This document shows, piece after piece, positions 51,757-60,945 of a stretch of 64,000 nucleotides of DNA. How positions within the stretch are numbered: the first letter of the stretch is position 1; every line of letters starts with the position of its first letter. Below the pieces are notes generated by a model that was not told the origin of the DNA, did not search any database, and worked only from the letters and a program-made list of their open reading frames with translations. The DNA lies in contig CAZLPU010000015.1 of the NCBI GenBank assembly GCA_964561475.1, positions 8,899 to 72,898 of the forward strand, in the 5' to 3' direction. Source of the DNA: CAYUYV01 sp964561475 (GTDB taxonomy: Bacteria; Pseudomonadota; Alphaproteobacteria; JAJFIK01). The position numbers and the translations under genes were made by a program.

Positions 51757-52689
51757 TCAATCAAACAGGCTGGAGACGGATTCTTCCTTGGCGATCCGGC
51801 GGATGGCCTCACCCATCAGGGGGGCGATGGGCAGAATACGGATGTTGTTGGTTTCGCGAACCGCATTGGATGGGGCGATGGAATCCGTTATGACGAGTTC
51901 GGAAAGTTCTGAACCCCGAACCCGTTCAATGGCCTTGCCCGACAGCACCCCGTGGCTCACATAGGCGTAGACATCAGAGGCGCCGTGATCCTTCAGGGCC
52001 TTGGCGGCATTGCAGAGCGTGCCGGCACTGTCGACGATGTCGTCGACCATGATGCAGGTGCGCCCTTCCACCTCGCCGATAATGTTCATCACCTCCGAAA
52101 CGCCGGCTTTGGGACGGCGCTTGTCGACAATGGCGAGATCCGCGCCGATCCGGCTGCCCAGACTGCGGGCCCGCACCACGCCGCCCACATCCGGTGAGAC
52201 CACCATCACGTCGTCAAGATTGAACCGGTCCTTGATGTCCTTCTCGAACACAGGCGCTGCATACAGATTATCCGTAGGGATATCGAAAAAGCCCTGGATC
52301 TGGCCTGCGTGGAGATCGAGGGTGAGCACCCGGTCCGCACCGGCCTTGGTGATCAGGTTGGCCACCAGTTTTGCGGTGATGGGGGAACGGGAGGCTGATT
52401 TGCGGTCCTGGCGGGCATAACCGAAATATGGAATGACCGCGGTGACCCGCTGGGCCGAGGCCCGGCTCAGGGCGTCGATGCAGATCAGCAGTTCCATGAC
52501 ATTTTCGTTAGCCGGCGGAGATGTGGACTGGATGAGGAAAACATCCTGTCCCCGGACATTCTCCAGGATCTCAACGAAAACCTCGCCGTCGGCAAAGCGT
52601 TTCACCTCCGCCTTGGTGATCTCCAGATTGAGATAGGAGGCGATATCCCGGACGATCCCGGAATTGCTGTTACCGGCCAGAAGCTTCAT
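51757..52689 (-). CDS. prs: Ribose-phosphate pyrophosphokinase
   Basis: A 310-aa PRPP synthase. It starts MKLLAGNSNSGIVRDIASYL and carries FADGEVFVEI, the flexible loop YARQDRKSASRSPI, KRRPKAG and the PRPP-binding VDDIVDSAGT. Met 52689 matches the family; the longer frame to 52821 has no homology. It supplies PRPP for purine, histidine and tRNA-related pathways, including the Apt reaction encoded at 38143. Confidence 0.96.
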   Translation of the reverse strand: MKLLAGNSNSGIVRDIASYLNLEITKAEVKRFADGEVFVEILENVRGQDVFLIQSTSPPANENVMELLICIDALSRASAQRVTAVIPYFGYARQDRKSASRSPITAKLVANLITKAGADRVLTLDLHAGQIQGFFDIPTDNLYAAPVFEKDIKDRFNLDDVMVVSPDVGGVVRARSLGSRIGADLAIVDKRRPKAGVSEVMNIIGEVEGRTCIMVDDIVDSAGTLCNAAKALKDHGASDVYAYVSHGVLSGKAIERVRGSELSELVITDSIAPSNAVRETNNIRILPIAPLMGEAIRRIAKEESVSSLFD

Positions 52690-53006
52690 GTCGGTGTCCC
52701 TGTACTGAAGGGCGAATACGCAGAAGGGCCTGGGAGAGCGTGCCGCTGGTAAAAAGGGCGGCGGAACCCCCATGACCATACTTTCGCCCCTGTTTGTGGA
52801 CAGCCCGGTCTCCGCCGTCAAGCGCAGACCCTTAACCGGATCGAAATAGATGCTCTGAGCGGCTCTCGGGAGGCCGCCGCCATGCGCGTCGGTGTACGCC
52901 GGTGCAACAATGTCTCACCGGACACCGGTTTGTGCCCAGCCTGTATCCAGTCCGTATCCAGTCGGGTCCAGGCACCTGTGTTCAATACCGGGGCAGAGGG
53001 GGCCGC
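52690..53006. other. Spacer upstream of prs, 317 bases
   Basis: Contains an 11-bp duplication (52943-52964, GTATCCAGTCC type). No gene recognised. Confidence 0.5.
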
Positions 53007-54092
53007 TCAGGGCACGGGCATGTTGGCGAGCAGGTCGAGAATGCCCTGCCTCGCGCCCTCGGCGGCATAAACGGCGATTTCCTCCCAGGGGCCGTTCAGG
53101 CGTCCCGGGGGCACCATGTTGCTTTGGCTCACCGTGCCCATGTGCCGGCCCCGGTGGTCATGGACGGACCAGGTCAGGGTGACCTTGTCTCCGGCCAGGA
53201 CCCCACTCACCACCTGGGGCTCCACCGCAACGCTGCCGGTCACCACGACGGCATCATTGGGGACTGGCCCTGCTTCCATCTGCCAGCGTGTGTCCACGTC
53301 GAAATTGGCTTCCCCCAGCCTGCTGGCGAGCATCCGGGTCAGGGAAACCTGCCCGTCTCCGGGCGCGCCCGCCACTGGGCGAAGGATGATCCGCCGTCGA
53401 ACGACCTCCCGGACAGGATCCCGGCCTTGCGCCTCTTCCAGCATGAACTGGATCCGGTCGGCAGTGGCCTGGGCTATGGCTTCCACATCGGCTTCCTTGA
53501 GAAAATTCCAGGCCTCCGCCTCGGGAAAGCCTATCAGGGGCATGCCCACCGTGAGGGGCAGTGTGGACCGGCTCTGGTCGGGTTCCCGCAGACGCCGGCT
53601 GACGGAAAAGCCCTGGATCACGCCCCCGCTGCGGTTGACCACCTGCCAGAAGACCTCGATCCAGATGCCCGCTTCCGTCTGGTGCAGCCGGGCCCGGCCC
53701 AGAAGCTGGTCCGCCGTCGACGCGCCCTTGGTGACCGAAACCGGAATGTCCCGGGCCGCTGCCGCCTCCCGCAATTCGATGGCCAGGGCCATGCCCTCGC
53801 CGCCGGGCATCCCCGCGATCGGGAAGACCACGAAACTGGCCCCCCTCAGAATGCCCTTTACGGCAATGGGATTGCGATGGCGTCCCTCATAGGGCCGCTC
53901 CACGGCAAAGGGATTGGGCAGACCGGTGGATTTGGCGATCTGGATGCACCCCGCCGGCAGCATGGCCAGCAGAGCCAGCAGGAGGCAGGCCGCCCAACGC
54001 CAAGCCAGAACACGCCGAGCCAGAACACGCCAAGCTGGAGGTCTCAGGGGATTATGCCGGGGGGAGGGCGATGACGGACAGATTGCGTCCAT
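53007..54092 (-). CDS. Predicted lipoprotein, 361 aa
   Basis: An N-terminal Arg-rich stretch and hydrophobic segment end in a lipobox (LAMLPAGC), so it is lipidated. The mature part has two strand-rich halves (VFPIAGMPGGEGMALAIEL, then VVVTGSVAVEPQVVSG and KVTLTWSVHDHRG). The same order next to pgeF and lgt is frequent in alphaproteobacteria. ATG 54092 lies inside pgeF (41-base overlap). The leader contains a 15-bp tandem duplication. Function unknown. Confidence 0.75.
   Translation of the reverse strand: MDAICPSSPSPRHNPLRPPAWRVLARRVLAWRWAACLLLALLAMLPAGCIQIAKSTGLPNPFAVERPYEGRHRNPIAVKGILRGASFVVFPIAGMPGGEGMALAIELREAAAARDIPVSVTKGASTADQLLGRARLHQTEAGIWIEVFWQVVNRSGGVIQGFSVSRRLREPDQSRSTLPLTVGMPLIGFPEAEAWNFLKEADVEAIAQATADRIQFMLEEAQGRDPVREVVRRRIILRPVAGAPGDGQVSLTRMLASRLGEANFDVDTRWQMEAGPVPNDAVVVTGSVAVEPQVVSGVLAGDKVTLTWSVHDHRGRHMGTVSQSNMVPPGRLNGPWEEIAVYAAEGARQGILDLLANMPVP
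54001..54030. repeat. 15-bp tandem duplication in the lipoprotein leader
   Basis: CAAGCCAGAACACGC and CGAGCCAGAACACGC, then a partial third copy. It encodes RVLA-type repeats just before the signal helix. Confidence 0.88.
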
Positions 54093-54840
54093 AGTCCGGC
54101 TCGTTCCGGTGGGTGGCGCGGCGGTAACTAAACAGCGCGTCCTCATGGGCATAGGTGCAGGGTCCCGGCGTCCCGATGGAGCCGACCCCCGCCGCGCGCA
54201 GCCGGGCTGCGGCAAAGGCAGGCAGGTCGAACTGCCAGTGGTCTTCCCGCTGGGACGGTTGGAAATAGACTGCGTTATCCGGATCGGCGTCCAGGAACCG
54301 GTCCCGAAATTCGGGGCCCACTTCGTAATTGGCAAGGGAAATGGTCGGGCCGATGGCCGCGTGGATTTGGACACGCCTGGCTCCCGCCGTCTCCATGGCC
54401 GCCACGGTGGCCTCCAGCACCCCTGCAAAGGCGCCTTTCCAGCCCGCATGGGCCGCACCGATCACGCCCGATTGCGGGTCCGCGAACAGGACGGGGCAGC
54501 AATCGGCGGTCAGAATGCCCAGACCCAGGCCCGGCGTGGTGGAGACCATGGCATCGGCCTTGGGGGCATCGTCCCGTGTCCAGGGTGTATCCACACGGAC
54601 CACATCCGGCGAATGGACCTGGTAGAGGGTGACAAGCCGGTCCGGCTCAAGGCCCAGGCTGGCCGCCGCCCGCTCCCGATTCTCGGTCACGGCGGAGGGG
54701 GCATCACCGGATCCGGGGCCGCAATTCAGACCTGCAAACAGGCCCGTCGATACCCCGCCCGGGCGTCCGAAAAAGCCATACCGTGATGCCCCTGACAGGG
54801 CGGCGTCCTCGTGAACCAATTGAATCTCCGGCGTCGTCAT
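54052..54840 (-). CDS. pgeF: Peptidoglycan editing factor PgeF (DUF152)
   Basis: A 262-aa copper-oxidase-fold protein. FFGRPGGVSTGLFAGLN, VHSPDVV, ADCCPVLFADP with its two Cys, and HAGWKGAFAGV carry the metal-site Cys/His set. It removes mis-incorporated residues from peptidoglycan precursors in characterised members. It overlaps the upstream methyltransferase by four bases (ATGA) and the downstream lipoprotein gene by 41. Confidence 0.93.
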   Translation of the reverse strand: MTTPEIQLVHEDAALSGASRYGFFGRPGGVSTGLFAGLNCGPGSGDAPSAVTENRERAAASLGLEPDRLVTLYQVHSPDVVRVDTPWTRDDAPKADAMVSTTPGLGLGILTADCCPVLFADPQSGVIGAAHAGWKGAFAGVLEATVAAMETAGARRVQIHAAIGPTISLANYEVGPEFRDRFLDADPDNAVYFQPSQREDHWQFDLPAFAAARLRAAGVGSIGTPGPCTYAHEDALFSYRRATHRNEPDYGRNLSVIALPPA

Positions 54841-56102
54841 GGGCGTTGCGGGTCCCCATTCGCATTTGAACTGGTTTTCGATTTCCCGATGGATGATTGC
54901 CGATCTTGCCGTTTGACAGGCGGAAAACCGGGAGGGGCAGGGGCATCAGAGGCAACCAGGGCCAGAGCCTTGAACAGGCGCCCCATGGCATCTTCTCCGG
55001 TGAGCCTTTCCCGTGCCTTGTGAATGGCCGCCGCCTGATCAGGGTCAGCCTTGGCACACAATCGTTCGGCACGGGCCGTGATGCCAAGGGCCTCCAGGAA
55101 CGTGCCTTGTTCGACGGGGCCGTAGGCCGTGGCTCCCGCGCTTCTCGCGGCCTCGGCCAGAGCCGGGAAATCCACATGGGCGGTCAGGTCCGCTTCTCCC
55201 GGACGCTCCAGAACCGGATGATAGCCATGGGCGCGCACCGCCTGAAGAGTGTCGCCAAAGCCCTGGCGCTCATGGCCGTAATCCACGATCAGGGCCGCCC
55301 CGCCCCGGTCCCTGAGGCTGGCCGCAATCTGTCCCGCAATGGTCTGCCCCAGGGGGCAGCGCTCGAACAGAACGCCGTCTGCGCCACCGCCGATGGCCTC
55401 CGGATGGGGCGGCGCGACCGGATCCGGCGACAGGCGGAAAGTGAGAGTGCCGCTCTCGTCGAGTCCAACCATACGCTCATACCATCCGGTGCTGGTCGCC
55501 ACATATTGGTGGATCGGCAAAGCGTCGAAAAACTCATTGGCAATCACGAAGACAGGGCCGTTGCCCGAGGCCAGGGCCGGTTCGACCCGCTCATGCCATG
55601 TCACACCGGTGACGCCCGCATTTTCCAGGGCGGCTTTCTGGCGCTTCCTCAAGGCAGGACTTGAGTCCACCAGGTGAATGTCCAAGGCGGCCCTCAGATC
55701 CGGCACAATCTGAAGCGCCCGCAGCAGATCCGCCATGAGGGTGCCCCGGCCGGGGCCCAGTTCCACCAGGGTGACCGGACCCTGCCTGCCCTGATCCATC
55801 CAGACCTGGGCGCACCACAGACCGATCAGCTCACCGAACATCTGGCTGATTTCCGGGGCGGTGATGAAATCACCGCCCGCGCCAAGGGGATCCCGGCCGA
55901 TATAGTAGCCATGCTCCGGATGCCCGAGGGCCAGGGCCATGAACTCCGCCACGCTGACCGGGCCTTCCACCGCGATTTGACGGCGCAGGATGACCTCGAG
56001 GGGCGTCATGGCCTCATCCGCCGCGTCCACGGCTTGGATATCTGGCCCGTCCTCTGCTGGCCCGTCCTCTCCTTGTCTGTCCTCTTCTCGGGGTCCGCTC
56101 AA
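54837..56102 (-). CDS. MidA/NDUFAF7-type SAM-dependent methyltransferase
   Basis: A 421-aa protein with GHPEHGYYIGRDPLGAGGDF, ITAPEISQMFGELIG, SAM-binding LVELGPGRGTLMADLLR and VIANEFFDALPIHQY. These are hallmarks of the family that methylates an Arg in complex I in mitochondria. The N-terminal ~31 residues are acidic repeats (GEDGPAEDGP) from a 15-bp array; Met 56009 (MTPLEV) may be the true start. Between lgt and pgeF, as in many alphaproteobacteria. Confidence 0.92.
   Translation of the reverse strand: MSGPREEDRQGEDGPAEDGPDIQAVDAADEAMTPLEVILRRQIAVEGPVSVAEFMALALGHPEHGYYIGRDPLGAGGDFITAPEISQMFGELIGLWCAQVWMDQGRQGPVTLVELGPGRGTLMADLLRALQIVPDLRAALDIHLVDSSPALRKRQKAALENAGVTGVTWHERVEPALASGNGPVFVIANEFFDALPIHQYVATSTGWYERMVGLDESGTLTFRLSPDPVAPPHPEAIGGGADGVLFERCPLGQTIAGQIAASLRDRGGAALIVDYGHERQGFGDTLQAVRAHGYHPVLERPGEADLTAHVDFPALAEAARSAGATAYGPVEQGTFLEALGITARAERLCAKADPDQAAAIHKARERLTGEDAMGRLFKALALVASDAPAPPGFPPVKRQDRQSSIGKSKTSSNANGDPQRP
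56042..56086. repeat. 15-bp tandem array, three units
   Basis: CTGGCCCGTCCTCTG, CTGGCCCGTCCTCTC and CTTGTCTGTCCTCTT, in frame near the start of the methyltransferase gene. Confidence 0.9.
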
Positions 56103-56115
56103 GGCAAAGCTCCGG

Positions 56116-57219
56116 TCAGGACGCGTTCGCGGTGACCCGGACCGGCGCGGCCCGGTAGGAGCGCAGGATGAACAGGCATCCCGCCGCGATCATGGGCAGG
56201 GACAGGAGCATGCCCACCGTGAACCAGTGGTCCTCGCTGAAGACATAAGCGGTGTTCTCCCGCCAAAACTCCACGGATCCCCGCCCCAGAGCATAGCCGA
56301 TGAGGAAAATGCCCGTCGCGAGGCCCGGCCGGTCCAGGATCCGGAACCGGGTGATCGCGATATAGAGAATGACGAACAGCACCAGACCTTCGAGGGCTGC
56401 TTCATAAAGCTGGCTTGGGTGGCGCACGAAGCTGCTGACCGGTGCTGCAACGCCCAAAGTCGATAGATCCCCGGACGCAAGAGCCGAGCGGATCACCCCT
56501 TCCGGGTTCTCCGCCTGGCCCAGGACCTGACGGGATCCGGGAGGGATGGAATCGACGACATTGGTGAGAAACACCACACCCCAGGGCGCGTTGGTGGCCT
56601 TGCCCCACAATTCGCCGTTCACGAAATTGGCGATGCGTCCGAAGAACAGGCCGATGGGTGTGGCCACCGCCACCAGATCGCCCACCCGGAACATATCCAG
56701 GCGCCGGGCCTTGGAGAACAGCACAATGGCCAGAACCACACCGATCAGCCCTCCATGGAAGGCCATGCCCCCTTCCCACATGTAGAGCATGCGCAAGGGG
56801 TTCTCGAGGTAATAGTCCCGGTACTGCTCATACCACATGGCGTAGAGGAAGATGTAGCCGAGCCGGCCTCCGAGCACGACACCCAGGGTGGCCCAGAGGA
56901 GCAGATCGTCGATATCCGTGGTGGTGGCCGGCGGTTTGACCCCGTGGCGCTTGCGCACCTCCTCGCCGTAGCTGAACCGGGGCAGTTTCAGGGGCAGCTT
57001 GCCCAGGCGCAGTGCGTGCCACTCCCGTGGGAAAGGGCCCGCATCCCTGGTGGTCCAGAGCCTGTCCGTGCGCAGCAGCATGTTGATGTACTGCCAGCCC
57101 AGAACAAGCCCCGCGATATAGGCCAGGGCATACCACCGGATCTTGAAGAACCCGAGATCCAGGGCGACCGGGTCCAGGGAAATCACCCAATAGCTCAACG
57201 TATCCGCTGCGGTTGTCAT
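56116..57219 (-). CDS. lgt: Prolipoprotein diacylglyceryl transferase
   Basis: A 367-aa inner-membrane enzyme that lipidates the lipobox Cys. GGMAFHGGLIG, the signature GRIANFVNGELWG and RHPSQLYEA are intact. Longer than the usual ~280 residues: one insert at ~52-100 (between the first helices, periplasmic or cytosolic loop) and another at ~222-262. The lipoprotein encoded downstream at 53007 would be a substrate. Confidence 0.95.
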   Translation of the reverse strand: MTTAADTLSYWVISLDPVALDLGFFKIRWYALAYIAGLVLGWQYINMLLRTDRLWTTRDAGPFPREWHALRLGKLPLKLPRFSYGEEVRKRHGVKPPATTTDIDDLLLWATLGVVLGGRLGYIFLYAMWYEQYRDYYLENPLRMLYMWEGGMAFHGGLIGVVLAIVLFSKARRLDMFRVGDLVAVATPIGLFFGRIANFVNGELWGKATNAPWGVVFLTNVVDSIPPGSRQVLGQAENPEGVIRSALASGDLSTLGVAAPVSSFVRHPSQLYEAALEGLVLFVILYIAITRFRILDRPGLATGIFLIGYALGRGSVEFWRENTAYVFSEDHWFTVGMLLSLPMIAAGCLFILRSYRAAPVRVTANAS

Positions 57220-57570
57220 GGCTGGTTCCTTATGGGCTCCGGGTCCGGCGGCTGGGAAGGGGACGATCGCCTCAAATTGGCGCGGCTGCGACGGTTCTTC
57301 CTGCCGGAACGATCAGTTTCCGGTGTTGGACCATAGGCGCGCCGCGATCCCAGGTCACGGCCCTTTTCAGGCGTTTGAGAGGCAGGCTTCAACCATACGG
57401 CGTTGGTTCGATTGCTGCCCTACTTTCGGCATGCTCCGTTTGCAAGCTTGTTGGTAACACCCATCTGACATGAACAGCACCACGGGTGTGGAGGCTGTCT
57501 GGTCTCCCGGGGGTGTGGCCATCCGGAGCGTCAGACCGGTTCGGATGTGGAAACGACAGGAACATTGGGA
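57220..57570. other. Divergent spacer, 351 bases, no gene seen
   Basis: Between lgt and the UbiK gene. Carries their promoters presumably; no hairpin or array recognised. Confidence 0.5.
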
Positions 57571-57924
57571 ATGCAGACCAATCACCGCCTTTTCGACGAT
57601 CTCGCGAAAATGATGACCGGCGCCGCCGGGGCTGCCCAGGGCGTGCGGACCGAAATGGACTCACTTTTGCGTACCCAGGTGGAACGGGTGGCCGGTGATC
57701 TGGGCTATGTGAGCCGGGACGAATTCGAGGCGGTGAAGACCATGGCCATTACGGCCCGGGAAGAAAACATGCGTCTTGAGGCACGCCTTGCGGCTTTTGA
57801 AAGCCGTCTTGCGGATCTTGCCGCCCAAACCGGCCAGGTTGGCGCTTCGGAGCCCCGGTTTGCCGATGGCCCGCGCCATGATGAGCCCGGTCAGTCCGGT
57901 CCCCGTCTTTCCGGCGACCTCTAA
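57571..57924 (+). CDS. ubiK: UbiK / accessory factor (BMFP family)
   Basis: A 117-aa protein. FDDLAKMMTGAAGAAQGVRT followed by VSRDEFEAVKTMAITAREEN and a coiled coil (RLEARLAAFESRLADL) is the UbiK/BMFP pattern. It helps the soluble ubiquinone-synthesis complex by binding UbiJ. ATG 57571 has AGGAACATTGGG upstream; a GTG at 57547 is in frame. Confidence 0.87.
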   Translation: MQTNHRLFDDLAKMMTGAAGAAQGVRTEMDSLLRTQVERVAGDLGYVSRDEFEAVKTMAITAREENMRLEARLAAFESRLADLAAQTGQVGASEPRFADGPRHDEPGQSGPRLSGDL

Positions 57925-58532
57925 CCGGGATGGAAATCGGGGCCGTTTGCCGGATCGGTAAGCCCTTTGCAGGTGTGCAGTGTCTACAGAATGGAGTGGA
58001 AAATCCGAAGATGGTCGCCTGGGTGCACGTCACCGGGATTTAATGCGGTAAACAGCCTTCAGGAGGATCCAATCCGGACCGGTGCCCTTGCGCCGCTGCA
58101 CCAAATCGCCCTACGAATAAGAGGACATCCATCCGGGATGATGCATTATGAGGCTTCATGCGACTATGGCAGCGCCTCCTACCACGTTACCGTGTGTTGC
58201 CGACGCGCTTTGCCGGGCTGTGAAGTCATCATATCGGGGCATCGCAGCGCCGGGTCATCGACCCGGGATACGCGCTGCCCGCCGGATCGGACAAGACTTG
58301 GGACCTTTGGGGATGGGACCTTTGGAGCGTCAGCAGGTCATGGAACGGTCCCCACAGGACAGCATTCCGAGGCGGTACACGCCGCCGGGCACGTCTGTTC
58401 TTTCATCCGTCCCCCTGCCAAACGGGTCCGGCCGAACCGGCCCCTTGCGCCTCAAGCTTCTTTCATCACCAGCCAGAACCGTCGCCGGACGTCGGGAATG
58501 TCGCCCGGTTTTTCATGCGGGAGTTAAGAGCT
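57925..58532. other. Intergenic region, 608 bases, no gene seen
   Basis: Between ubiK and ybjN on the same strand. Long for this compact region; no coding frame with homology, RNA or hairpin recognised. Confidence 0.5.
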
Positions 58533-59036
58533 ATGCAGATCAGAGATATCGCCGTGGAAAGCCATGCCGCCAATCCACTGGAAACGATCGAGCAGTTCGT
58601 CTCCGCGGAAAGCTGGCCTTACGAGCGCAGTGGTGATGACGAACTCAATATCTCCGTCAACGGACAATGGTGCGACTACCAGTTGACCTTCAACTGGCGC
58701 GAAGACCTTGAGGCCCTCCATCTGGCCTGTGCCTTCGACATGAAGGTGCCCGAAGGCAAGAAGTCTGAAATCCAGGCCCTGCTCGCCATGATCAACGAGC
58801 AGATGTGGATCGGTCACTTTGATCTGTGGTCGGAGGAAGGTGTTATCCTGTTCCGCCACGGTCTTCTGCTCCATGGCGGCGCCGTGGTCACGCCGGAGCA
58901 GGCGGAAGCCCTGGTGAAACTCTCCGTTGAGGCTTGCGAGCGTTATTATCCGGCCTTCCAGTTCGTGCTGTGGGCGGGCAAGAGTGCTCCGGAGGCCATC
59001 GCTTCCTGTATGTTCGACGTCGAGGGCAATGCCTGA
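58533..59036 (+). CDS. YbjN domain-containing protein
   Basis: A 167-aa YbjN-family protein, a type III secretion-chaperone-like fold thought to modulate signalling. ELNISVNGQWCDYQLTFNWR and HLACAFDMKVPEGK are characteristic. ATG 58533 has GGGAG upstream. Its stop overlaps the proC start (ATGCCTGA). The ybjN-proC pairing is common in alphaproteobacteria. Confidence 0.9.
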   Translation: MQIRDIAVESHAANPLETIEQFVSAESWPYERSGDDELNISVNGQWCDYQLTFNWREDLEALHLACAFDMKVPEGKKSEIQALLAMINEQMWIGHFDLWSEEGVILFRHGLLLHGGAVVTPEQAEALVKLSVEACERYYPAFQFVLWAGKSAPEAIASCMFDVEGNA

Positions 59037-59940
59037 TCCAGACCATGCCCACACCCAAATCCTGCCCCGCGCCCATATCCTGCTTCTGGGCGCGGGCCGC
59101 ATGGGATCCGCCCTGCTTAAAGGGTGGCTCAGTCAGGGTGCGTCCCAATCCCAATCCCAATCCCAATCCCAATTTCGGGGCGGGCGCACCTACAGTGTGA
59201 TCGAGCCCCATCCGGGGCCGGATCTCACCGCCCTTCAAGCGTCCGGTGATGTGACCCTTAATCCGGAGCCGGATACGCTTCTTTCTGCCACGGCGGCGGG
59301 CACCGGTCCTGACATCGCGGTCATCGCGGTCAAACCCCAGGTCTTCCGTGAAGTGACAGACCACTGGCGTCCCGTCCTGGAGGCCACGCCCTGTGTGCTG
59401 TCCATCGCCGCCGGCACCACCCTCGAGACTATTCAGCAGGCGGCCGGTTCCGGCTCCGCCGTGATCCGCGCCATGCCCAACACGCCGGCCGCCATCGGAC
59501 GGGGTGTGACCGTCTGCGTTGCCGGGAGCGGTGTCAGCACGGACATGCGCACCCTGGCCACCGTTCTTCTGGAAGCGGGCGGACCGGTGTTCTGGACCCC
59601 CCGGGAAGAGGACATGGACGCTGTGACCGCTGTATCCGGGAGCGGCCCCGCCTATATCTTCCACATGGCCGAGGCGCTGGCCGAAGCGGGCATGGCCGAG
59701 GGTCTCGATCCCGCTCTGGCCCGGGACCTGGCCCGGCTCACCGTGGCCGGCGCGGGCGCGCTCCTTTGGCCTGACGGGGCGGATCCCGGCGCCCTGCGCG
59801 AAGCGGTCACCAGCCCGGGCGGGACCACCCAGGCCGGACTGTCGGTTCTGATGGGGGAGGATGCTCCCCTCAAATCCTTGATGCGGGAAACCGTGAAGGC
59901 GGCCGCCCAGCGGGGTCGGGATCTCGGAAAATCGTCCTGA
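59029..59940 (+). CDS. proC: Pyrroline-5-carboxylate reductase
   Basis: A 303-aa enzyme for the last step of proline synthesis. Rossmann LLLGAGRMGSALL and FWTPREEDMDAVTAVSGSGP are diagnostic; AGAGALLW and SPGGTTQAGL also match. A Ser-Gln repeat (SQSQSQSQSQ) from a CCCAAT hexamer array sits between the first helix and second strand, where homologues have a short loop. Confidence 0.95.
   Translation: MPDPDHAHTQILPRAHILLLGAGRMGSALLKGWLSQGASQSQSQSQSQFRGGRTYSVIEPHPGPDLTALQASGDVTLNPEPDTLLSATAAGTGPDIAVIAVKPQVFREVTDHWRPVLEATPCVLSIAAGTTLETIQQAAGSGSAVIRAMPNTPAAIGRGVTVCVAGSGVSTDMRTLATVLLEAGGPVFWTPREEDMDAVTAVSGSGPAYIFHMAEALAEAGMAEGLDPALARDLARLTVAGAGALLWPDGADPGALREAVTSPGGTTQAGLSVLMGEDAPLKSLMRETVKAAAQRGRDLGKSS
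59144..59173. repeat. Hexanucleotide microsatellite in proC
   Basis: Five perfect copies of CCCAAT encoding Ser-Gln repeats. Unit length is a multiple of three, so slippage would not shift the frame. Confidence 0.95.
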
Positions 59941-60001
59941 TACGAAGCGTCTCGGCCAGCCTCCTGGCCAGGGCTCAAGCGGATATTGAACGGATAAGGC
60001 A

Positions 60002-60832
60002 ATGCACAGTTTTGACACGGGCGCGGATGACAGCGCGGCGACCCCCGGTGATGGTCGGACCGATTCTCTCCATGGGGATGGATCCCACAACGGCCAGTTT
60101 CGAAACCCGGCGGATGCGGACAGTCTCCTGGAGGCCGGTCTGGATCTGATCGGGCGGGAAGGCTGGCGGGATTTCTCCCTGGCCGCCCTGGCCCGGGAAG
60201 CCGGTGTTCCCCTGGCGGATCTTTATGCGGCGGACTTTGACCGGGTGGGTCTTCTCAAGGCGTTTCTGCGCCGTCTCGACCGGGAAGCCTTGAGCGAAGC
60301 CGGGTCCGATCCCGGCGGCATGGAAAGCGAAACCCCGCGCGACCGGCTCTTTGATGCGGTCATGCTCCGGTTCGAGGCCGCCGAGCCCTACCGGGCAGCC
60401 ATCCGTGTGCTGTACAAAGACCTGCGCCGCGATCCCCTGACCCTGGGCGCCCTCATGCCCGACATGCGCCGGACCCTGGCCTGGATCTACGAGTCCGCGG
60501 GCATGAGCCCGAAAGGTCTTCAGGGTGCGGTGCGTATCCGGGTGCTGGGCACCATCTGTCTCCAGACCCTGCCCGTGTGGCTTGATGATGACGGGCGGGA
60601 CCTGGCCCGGACCATGGCGGATCTCGACCGCCGCCTGCGCCGTTCCGCCCGCTGGCTCGGGCTGGAAAGCCGGGGCGGCCATGACCGCTCCGCCTCTTCC
60701 AGCCATGATGCCCGCAGCCATGGGGCCCCCAGCCAGGGCGATGGTGCGCACGGGGCCGAATCGTCCTGGACCCAGGGGCAGGATCCCGGGAATGCAGGCG
60801 GCCCGGAAGACCGGATGGCGGGCGCGGTTTAA
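60002..60832 (+). CDS. TetR-family regulator
   Basis: A 276-aa protein. The N-terminal helix-turn-helix (LAALAREAGV, then LYAADFDRVGLLKAF) follows a Gly/Ser-rich leader. A ligand domain of about 120 residues follows, and the C-terminus is a long His/Ser/Gly-rich low-complexity tail. It precedes a phasin gene, which fits a regulator of polyhydroxyalkanoate or stress genes, by inference. Confidence 0.75.
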   Translation: MHSFDTGADDSAATPGDGRTDSLHGDGSHNGQFRNPADADSLLEAGLDLIGREGWRDFSLAALAREAGVPLADLYAADFDRVGLLKAFLRRLDREALSEAGSDPGGMESETPRDRLFDAVMLRFEAAEPYRAAIRVLYKDLRRDPLTLGALMPDMRRTLAWIYESAGMSPKGLQGAVRIRVLGTICLQTLPVWLDDDGRDLARTMADLDRRLRRSARWLGLESRGGHDRSASSSHDARSHGAPSQGDGAHGAESSWTQGQDPGNAGGPEDRMAGAV

Positions 60833-60833
60833 T

Positions 60834-60875
60834 CCAGTCTGGTTGCCCCAGTCTGGTTACCCCAGTCTGTTTGAC
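60834..60875. repeat. 14-bp tandem array, three units
   Basis: CCAGTCTGGTTGCC and two near copies, starting immediately after the tetR stop codon. Confidence 0.9.
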
Positions 60876-60945
60876 GAGCGGGGCCCGGCCCATCATTGTG
60901 CACCCGGAATGATCAGTTCAGGGGTCCAACGAAAACAGCGAAGCG

